13,487 nucleotides of DNA. Origin: an uncultured Thalassospira sp. GTDB taxonomy: Bacteria > Pseudomonadota > Alphaproteobacteria > Rhodospirillales_A > Thalassospiraceae. Both the position numbers and the translations under genes were made by a program. The stretch spans positions 1 to 13,487 of the forward strand of contig CAMPHD010000045.1 in the NCBI GenBank assembly GCA_946885765.1, given 5' to 3'. The notes beneath the pieces were generated by a model that was given only the letters and a program-made list of their open reading frames with translations, had not been told where the DNA came from and made no database searches. Of the stretch, positions 8,324 through 13,487 are shown piece by piece (the stretch's first letter is position 1; each line of letters opens with the position of its first letter).

Positions 8324-8932
8324 ATGGTCGTACAGGCTTTGGCTTTTTACCTGTTTGCTACTGTCGCGGTTCTGGCCGCGACTGCGGTTGTGACCGTTCG
8401 CAACCCGGTGCATTCGGTACTGCTGCTGATTTTGACATTTTTTAACGCAGCCGGGCTTTTCGTCCTGCTGGGTGCTGAGTTTCTCGCCATGCTGCTCGTC
8501 GTCGTTTATGTCGGCGCGGTCGCGGTTCTGTTCCTGTTCGTCGTCATGATGCTCGACATCAATTTCGTCGAGATGCGTCAGGGTTTCCTCAACTATCTGC
8601 CGATCGGGGTTCTGATCGCGCTGGTGCTGTTTGTGGAACTGGCCTTTGTCGGCGCGGGCTGGGCACTGTCTGATGACAAGGTTGCGGTTCTGGCGCATCC
8701 GACGCCCGCCGGACTGACCAATGTCGAGGCGCTTGGCCAACTGATCTACACCGATTACGCATACATCTTCCAGGCCGCCGGTCTTGTGCTGCTTGTTGCG
8801 ATGATTGGCGCAATTGTCCTGACGCTGCGTACCCGTGAAGGTGTCCGCCGTCAGAAAATCTCCGAGCAGGTCAAACGCGATCGCGCTGACACGCTTGAAG
8901 TCAAAAAAGTTCCGGTCGGTAGGGGGATCTGA
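8324..8932 (+). CDS. nuoJ: NADH-quinone oxidoreductase subunit J
   Basis: NuoJ (ND6 homologue) is a membrane subunit with five predicted helices. Its third helix contains a pi-bulge that links the quinone cavity to the proton channels. With the ATG at 8324 the protein has 202 residues and begins [18 protein letters not shown], the usual family N-terminus. [30 protein letters not shown] is a conserved region, of which [10 protein letters not shown] and GAEFLAMLL are the clearest parts. [17 protein letters not shown] at residues 61-77 is the pi-bulge helix. The C-terminal ~30 residues are basic and cytoplasmic. A longer reading from ATG 8273 would add 17 non-hydrophobic residues rich in Gly and Arg that do not look like the family, so I prefer 8324, which has AAGGGGG six bases upstream. 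The stop codon overlaps the nuoK start by one base. Confidence 0.95.
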   Translation: MVVQALAFYLFATVAVLAATAVVTVRNPVHSVLLLILTFFNAAGLFVLLGAEFLAMLLVVVYVGAVAVLFLFVVMMLDINFVEMRQGFLNYLPIGVLIALVLFVELAFVGAGWALSDDKVAVLAHPTPAGLTNVEALGQLIYTDYAYIFQAAGLVLLVAMIGAIVLTLRTREGVRRQKISEQVKRDRADTLEVKKVPVGRGI

Positions 8933-9240
8933 TGGAAATCGGTCTTGCACATTATTTGACCGTCGCGGCGATCCTTTTCACACTCGGGATCTTTGGCATC
9001 TTCATGAACCGCAAGAACGTCATCATCATCATGATGTCGATCGAGCTGATGCTGCTGGCAGTCAATATCAATCTGGTCACGTTCTCGTCGTTCCTCGGCG
9101 ACCTCGTCGGACAGGTCTTCACCATCTTTGTTCTGACCGTTGCTGCCGCCGAGGCTGCGATTGGTCTTGCGATCCTGGTGGTCTATTTCCGTAACCGCGG
9201 TACGATTGCGGTTGAAGACATCAACATGATGAAGGGGTAA
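8932..9240 (+). CDS. nuoK: NADH-quinone oxidoreductase subunit K
   Basis: NuoK (ND4L homologue) is a three-helix membrane subunit in the proton path between the quinone cavity and the antiporter-like subunits. The 102-residue protein has the normal family length. Its two essential membrane glutamates are present: E38 in [13 protein letters not shown] and E74 in [14 protein letters not shown], equivalent to E36 and E72 of Escherichia coli. The ATG shares one base with the nuoJ stop (TGATG). It is preceded by AGGGGGA at 8921-8927, inside the end of nuoJ, so translation is probably coupled. nuoL starts seven bases after the stop. Confidence 0.98.
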   Translation: MEIGLAHYLTVAAILFTLGIFGIFMNRKNVIIIMMSIELMLLAVNINLVTFSSFLGDLVGQVFTIFVLTVAAAEAAIGLAILVVYFRNRGTIAVEDINMMKG

Positions 9241-9247
9241 GGCAGAT

Positions 9248-11245
9248 ATGTATCCTCTGATTGTATTCCTGCCCCTGATCGCTGCCACGATTGCAGGCAT
9301 CATCACGCTGGTCGGCGCCATGTCGACCGCGTCCGATGCCGAGCATGACAGCAGCCATCATCACGGTGTTACGACTTCCGACCGCGTTTCCCAGCTGATT
9401 ACGGCGGGCGGCGTTGTTACGGCCTTCATCATTTCGATTTTCGCCTTTGTCGATGTTGCCCTTGGCGGCAACCCGATCACGGTTCAGCTGTTTACCTGGA
9501 TTTCGTCGGGCAATTTCACGGCTGACTGGGCGCTTCGGTTTGATACGCTGACCTGTGTCATGCTGATCGTTGTGACCGGTGTGTCGTCGATGGTGCATAT
9601 CTATTCCATCGGATACATGTCGCACGATCCCGACAAGCCGCGTTTCATGGCGTATCTGTCGCTGTTTACCTTTGCCATGCTGATGCTGGTGACCGCAGAC
9701 AACCTGATCCAGCTGTTCTTTGGCTGGGAAGGGGTGGGGCTTGCGTCCTATCTTCTGATCGGTTTCTGGTATTCCAAGCCGTCGGCATCGTCGGCTGCGA
9801 TCAAGGCCTTTGTCGTCAACCGTGTCGGTGACTTTGGCTTCGCGCTGGGTATCTTTGCGATTTACGTCCTGTTTGACAGTGTTCAGTTCGACGTGATCTT
9901 TGGCAATGCCGAAGAAGTTGCCGGAACGACCCTTTTGTTCCTTGGTCACGAGTTTTCGGCGCTTGAGATCACCTGTTTCCTGCTGTTCATCGGTGCGATG
10001 GGCAAATCGGCACAGCTTGGCCTGCATACGTGGTTGCCTGATGCGATGGAAGGCCCGACACCGGTTTCGGCCCTTATTCACGCGGCAACCATGGTGACGG
10101 CGGGTGTGTTCATGGTAGCGCGTCTTTCGCCGATCTTTGAATATGCCGAAACGACGCTTGCGATCATTACCGTTGTCGGTGCATCGACCGCGTTCTTTGC
10201 CGCGACGATTGGCTGCGTTCAGAACGACATCAAGCGCGTGATCGCCTATTCGACCTGTTCGCAGCTTGGCTATATGTTCTTTGCGTGCGGCGTGTCGGCC
10301 TATTCGGCGGGCGTGTTCCACCTGATGACGCACGGTTTCTTCAAGGCGCTTCTGTTCCTTGGTGCCGGTTCGGTCATCCATGCAATGTCCGACGAGCAGG
10401 ACATGCGCAAGATGGGCGGCATCTACAAGATGGTTCCGCTGACCTTTGCGGTGATGATGGTTGGGACGCTTGCGATTACCGGTTTCCCCGGTCTTGCGGG
10501 CTTCTATTCCAAGGACCTTGTCATCGAAAGCGCGTTTGCGGCACATAGTGCGGTCGGGACCTATGCCTTCTGGGCCGGTATCCTGGCAGCATTGATGACC
10601 TCGTTCTATAGCTGGCGCCTGATCTTCATGACCTTCTTTGGCACCCCGCGTGCGGACGAGCGGACAATGGCCCATGTCCATGAAAGCCCGGCTGTCATGA
10701 CGCTGCCGCTTCTGTTCCTGACCATCGGCGCGATCTTTGCCGGTTGGTTCGCCAAGGACTGGTTCGGTGGTGGTGACTATGAAGAAATGCTGGCGTTCTG
10801 GAACGGTGCGATCTTTATGGCCGAAGGTCATCAGGCCCTTGAACATACACACCATGTTCCGGGCTGGGTCAAGCTGGCACCGTTTGTTGCCATGGTTTCG
10901 GGCTTTGTCATCGCCCTTGTGATGTACAAGCTGGTGCCGTCGCTGCCGCGTCAGTTGGCCAATACCTTCAACGGTTTGTATCGCTTCGCGCTGAACAAAT
11001 GGTACTTCGACGAGCTTTACGACAAGATTTTCGTCAAGCCGGCCTTCTATCTTGGCTATGGCTTCTGGAAATCGGGCGATGGCGCACTGATCGACGGTGT
11101 CGGTCCGGATGGTGTCGCCGCAGCATGCCGTAACATTGCACGTCGTGTCAGCGCCCTTCAGAGCGGTTTCGTCTATCACTATGCGTTTGCGATGCTGATC
11201 GGTATTGCCGCCTTGGTGTCTTACACAATTTGGAAGATGGGTTAA
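9248..11245 (+). CDS. nuoL: NADH-quinone oxidoreductase subunit L (antiporter-like, distal pump)
   Basis: NuoL (ND5 homologue) is the outermost antiporter-like proton-translocating subunit. It has a long C-terminal lateral helix that runs along the membrane arm. The 665-residue length is normal for alphaproteobacteria. Key residues are visible: E161 in [17 protein letters not shown]253 in [22 protein letters not shown]278 in [14 protein letters not shown]366 in [15 protein letters not shown], and K422 in [12 protein letters not shown]. These match the glutamate/lysine/histidine proton-path residues of characterised NuoL. The C-terminal part (about 535-665) carries the lateral-helix region with [12 protein letters not shown], then a last transmembrane helix. 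The TM1-TM2 loop holds a His-rich stretch (EHDSSHHHG, residues 32-40), unusual in composition. A weak AAGGCAG precedes the start. nuoM begins six bases after the stop. Confidence 0.98.
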   Translation: MYPLIVFLPLIAATIAGIITLVGAMSTASDAEHDSSHHHGVTTSDRVSQLITAGGVVTAFIISIFAFVDVALGGNPITVQLFTWISSGNFTADWALRFDTLTCVMLIVVTGVSSMVHIYSIGYMSHDPDKPRFMAYLSLFTFAMLMLVTADNLIQLFFGWEGVGLASYLLIGFWYSKPSASSAAIKAFVVNRVGDFGFALGIFAIYVLFDSVQFDVIFGNAEEVAGTTLLFLGHEFSALEITCFLLFIGAMGKSAQLGLHTWLPDAMEGPTPVSALIHAATMVTAGVFMVARLSPIFEYAETTLAIITVVGASTAFFAATIGCVQNDIKRVIAYSTCSQLGYMFFACGVSAYSAGVFHLMTHGFFKALLFLGAGSVIHAMSDEQDMRKMGGIYKMVPLTFAVMMVGTLAITGFPGLAGFYSKDLVIESAFAAHSAVGTYAFWAGILAALMTSFYSWRLIFMTFFGTPRADERTMAHVHESPAVMTLPLLFLTIGAIFAGWFAKDWFGGGDYEEMLAFWNGAIFMAEGHQALEHTHHVPGWVKLAPFVAMVSGFVIALVMYKLVPSLPRQLANTFNGLYRFALNKWYFDELYDKIFVKPAFYLGYGFWKSGDGALIDGVGPDGVAAACRNIARRVSALQSGFVYHYAFAMLIGIAALVSYTIWKMG

Positions 11246-11251
11246 CGGGCG

Positions 11252-12769
11252 ATGAGCGATTATCCAATTCTTTCGATCGTCACCTTTTTACCGCTGGTCG
11301 GCGCGCTGTTTGTGCTGCTGATCCGTGGGGAAGAGGCGAATGTCGCCCGCAACTCGCGCTGGGTTGCACTCTGGACGTCGGGCTTTACCTTTGCGGCATC
11401 GCTGATGCTGTGGGTGAATTTCGACACCACCACGGCCGATTTCCAGTTCGTTGAAAAAGCCGACTGGATGCCGGGCCTGAACATTTCCTATCACATGGGT
11501 GTGGACGGCATTTCGATGCTGTTTGTCATTCTGGCGACCTTCCTGACGCCGATCTGCATTCTGTCGGCATGGGAAGCAATCCAGAAACGTGTGAAGGAAT
11601 ACATGATCGCGTTCCTGATCCTGGAAACGATGATGGTCGGTATGTTCAGCTCGCTTGACGGCTTGCTGTTCTATCTGTTCTTCGAAGGCGTTCTGATCCC
11701 GATGTTCATTATCATCGGTGTCTGGGGCGGTCAGCGTCGTGTTTATGCAGCCTTCAAGCTGTTCCTGTACACGCTGCTTGGTTCCGTTCTGATGCTGGTG
11801 GCGTTGCTTGCGATGTATTTCGAAGCAGGCACAACCGACATTCCGACGCTGATGGCGCACGGGTTCAGCTACAATATGCAGCTTTGGCTGTGGCTGGCAT
11901 TCTTTGCATCCTTTGCCGTCAAGGTGCCGATGTGGCCGGTTCATACATGGCTTCCCGATGCCCACGTTGAGGCACCGACGGCTGGTTCGGTGATCCTGGC
12001 GGGTGTCCTTCTGAAAATGGGTGGTTACGGTTTCCTTCGGTTCTCGTTGCCGATGATGCCGCTGGCGTCCGAAACCTTTGCCCCGCTGGTGTTTACGCTG
12101 TCGATTGTGGCGATCATCTATACCTCGCTGGTCGCATTGGCTCAGCAGGACATGAAAAAGCTGATTGCCTATTCGTCGGTTGCCCATATGGGTATCGTCA
12201 CCATCGGTGCTTTCACCTTTAACCAGCATGGTATCGAAGGTTCGATCTTCCAGATGCTGAGCCACGGTGTGGTATCGGGCGCGTTGTTCCTGTGTGTCGG
12301 TGTGGTTTATGACCGCATGCATACCCGCGAGATCGATGCGTATGGCGGTCTTGTGCATCGTATGCCGGGTTATGCCGTTATCTTCATGTTCTTTACGATG
12401 GCGTCTGTCGGTCTTCCGGGGACGGGTGGGTTCGTTGGCGAGATACTGGCATTGCTGGGTGCGTTCGAAGCCAATACCTGGGTGGCATTCTTTGCCGCAA
12501 CCGGTCTGATCCTCGGTGCAGCCTATGCGCTGTATCTCTATCGCCGCATCGTGTTCGGGGCACTTACCAAGGAAAACCTTAAATCGATCCTTGATATGAG
12601 CCCGCGTGAATGGCTGATCTTTGCTCCGCTTGTGATCATCGTTCTGTGGATGGGGGTCTATCCGGTCTCCTTCCTCGACATCATGCATGTTTCGGTTGAA
12701 AACCTCGTCAACCAGGTCGAAACGGCGCAGGCTGCCGCAGCTCAGGCTGCGCAGCTGGCGGCGAATTGA
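11252..12769 (+). CDS. nuoM: NADH-quinone oxidoreductase subunit M (antiporter-like)
   Basis: NuoM (ND4 homologue) is the middle antiporter-like proton-pumping subunit, with about 14 helices. The 505-residue protein has the usual length. The essential membrane charges are present: E145 in [19 protein letters not shown]224 in [22 protein letters not shown], and K255 in [16 protein letters not shown]. They correspond to E144, K234 and K265 in Escherichia coli. [12 protein letters not shown] and [19 protein letters not shown] are further family motifs. The C-terminus ends in an Ala/Gln-rich tail ([17 protein letters not shown]), probably outside the membrane core and of no assigned role. The spacer from nuoL is six bases and the ribosome-binding sequence is weak, suggesting coupled translation. 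Confidence 0.98.
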   Translation: MSDYPILSIVTFLPLVGALFVLLIRGEEANVARNSRWVALWTSGFTFAASLMLWVNFDTTTADFQFVEKADWMPGLNISYHMGVDGISMLFVILATFLTPICILSAWEAIQKRVKEYMIAFLILETMMVGMFSSLDGLLFYLFFEGVLIPMFIIIGVWGGQRRVYAAFKLFLYTLLGSVLMLVALLAMYFEAGTTDIPTLMAHGFSYNMQLWLWLAFFASFAVKVPMWPVHTWLPDAHVEAPTAGSVILAGVLLKMGGYGFLRFSLPMMPLASETFAPLVFTLSIVAIIYTSLVALAQQDMKKLIAYSSVAHMGIVTIGAFTFNQHGIEGSIFQMLSHGVVSGALFLCVGVVYDRMHTREIDAYGGLVHRMPGYAVIFMFFTMASVGLPGTGGFVGEILALLGAFEANTWVAFFAATGLILGAAYALYLYRRIVFGALTKENLKSILDMSPREWLIFAPLVIIVLWMGVYPVSFLDIMHVSVENLVNQVETAQAAAAQAAQLAAN

Positions 12770-12780
12770 GGGGAATGAAC

Positions 12781-13487
12781 ATGGGAGTTTCTATGCTCAA
12801 CCTCGGGGCGGCATTGCCCGAAATCTTTATGGCCGTTTCGGCCCTGGCGCTTCTGATGCTTGGCGTTTTCGCCGGTAAGGACAAGGCTTTCCGCACCGTT
12901 TCATGGCTTGCGGTTGCAGCCCAGATCATCGCGCTTGTGCTGGTTGTTCTGGGTGACGGCGGTGTGGCGTTTTATGGCCAGTTCACCGCGGATGCCTTTG
13001 CCAAATTCGTCAAGGTTATGATCCTGATCGGTTCGTCGCTTGGTATCGTGATGGCGATGAATTACGCCGAACGCGAAAACATGTCGCGGTTCGAGTTTCC
13101 GATCCTGATCCTGCTGGCGACGCTTGGCATGATGGCGATGGTATCGGCGACCGACATGCTGTCGCTGTATCTTGGCCTTGAGCTTCAGTCTCTGGCACTT
13201 TACGTGATTGCGGCGATCCGCCGCGACACCGTGCGTGCCACGGAATCGGGTCTGAAATACTTCGTTCTGGGGTCGATTGCATCGGGTATGCTGCTGTATG
13301 GCATGTCGATGGTTTATGGCTTTACCGGTTCGACGAATTTCACGGTTCTGGGCGATGTGATCAGCACGGGCGGCCTTTCGGTCGGAACGCTGGTTGGTCT
13401 GGCCTTCATGTTTGCCGGTCTATGCTTCAAGGTTTCGGCGGTTCCGTTCCATATGTGGACCCCGGACGTCTATGAGGGTGCTCCGAC
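12781..13487 (+). CDS. nuoN: NADH-quinone oxidoreductase subunit N, 5' part (3' end outside window)
   Basis: NuoN (ND2 homologue) is the inner antiporter-like subunit, next to NuoK. The first 235 codons are present and the frame is open to the right edge, so about half of the ~480-residue protein is visible. Key residues are E134 in [16 protein letters not shown]159 in [15 protein letters not shown], and K217 in [21 protein letters not shown], all matching the family's conserved proton-path positions. I chose ATG 12781 because GAGGGG (12769-12773 region) lies about seven bases upstream. An in-frame ATG at 12775 is too close to that site, and another ATG at 12793 is also possible. The 11-base spacer from nuoM again suggests a single transcript. 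Confidence 0.97.
   Translation, partial: MGVSMLNLGAALPEIFMAVSALALLMLGVFAGKDKAFRTVSWLAVAAQIIALVLVVLGDGGVAFYGQFTADAFAKFVKVMILIGSSLGIVMAMNYAERENMSRFEFPILILLATLGMMAMVSATDMLSLYLGLELQSLALYVIAAIRRDTVRATESGLKYFVLGSIASGMLLYGMSMVYGFTGSTNFTVLGDVISTGGLSVGTLVGLAFMFAGLCFKVSAVPFHMWTPDVYEGAP

Noticed and set aside
9221..11179. A 652-codon open reading frame on the minus strand opposite nuoL.
   Set aside because: It is in exact codon register with nuoL, so minus-strand stops appear only where nuoL uses TTA, CTA or TCA codons, which are rare in this GC-rich gene. The product is rich in His, Arg, Gln and Asp with no recognisable domain. It is a mirror frame, not a gene.
11288..12688. A 466-codon minus-strand reading frame opposite nuoM.
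   Set aside because: It has the same codon-register effect as the frame opposite nuoL. The translation is polar and low in complexity, with no family features, while the plus strand encodes a complete NuoM.
1..13487. Mobile element, CRISPR array, tRNA, defence genes or another new system embedded in the window.
   Set aside because: Apart from short spacers, coding sequence of the 14 complex I subunits fills the window. I saw no inverted terminal repeats, repeat arrays, transposase motifs or tRNA-like sequences.

Overview
The window is one uninterrupted piece of a bacterial nuo operon. It encodes the 14-subunit proton-pumping NADH:quinone oxidoreductase (respiratory complex I, type I NADH dehydrogenase). 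All genes lie on the + strand in the canonical order nuoA-B-C-D-E-F-G-H-I-J-K-L-M-N. nuoA is cut by the left edge (only its C-terminal 75 codons are present) and nuoN is cut by the right edge (its first 235 codons are present). The twelve genes between them are full length and intact, with all cofactor-binding cysteines and key charged membrane residues in place. No foreign gene, IS element, tRNA, CRISPR array or terminator was found.

Organism: several features fit an alphaproteobacterium. nuoC and nuoD are separate (they are fused in Escherichia coli). NuoG lacks the extra N7-cluster cysteines. NuoE carries a C-terminal extension. The subunit sequences resemble the mitochondrial/alphaproteobacterial type. 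The moderately GC-rich codon use and the almost uninterrupted A-to-N order suggest a Rhodospirillales-type marine bacterium such as Thalassospira. The genus is an inference from impression, not a database result.

Layout: 1-2590 holds nuoA-D, the membrane anchor NuoA plus the quinone-reducing Q module (NuoB, C, D). 2587-6619 holds nuoE-F-G, the NADH-oxidising N module. 6707-7720 is nuoH (quinone-cavity membrane subunit). 7752-8240 is nuoI (two [4Fe-4S] clusters). 8324-9240 is nuoJ-K. 9248-13487 is nuoL-M-N, the three antiporter-like pumping subunits. Electrons pass from NADH to FMN (NuoF), then along the Fe-S chain NuoF/E/G, NuoI and NuoB to quinone at the NuoD/NuoB/NuoH interface. The energy drives proton translocation through NuoH, the NuoA/J/K segment and NuoL/M/N.

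Spacing: most genes overlap or are separated by fewer than about 32 bases, which suggests translational coupling on one polycistronic mRNA. The two exceptions are the 87-base nuoG-nuoH spacer, which can form three consecutive hairpins, and the 83-base nuoI-nuoJ spacer, which contains an alternative in-frame start for nuoJ and a possible hairpin. No promoter could be identified, and the operon promoter should lie upstream of the window. This is a conserved housekeeping locus. I found no undescribed system, and the findings below are second-order observations.
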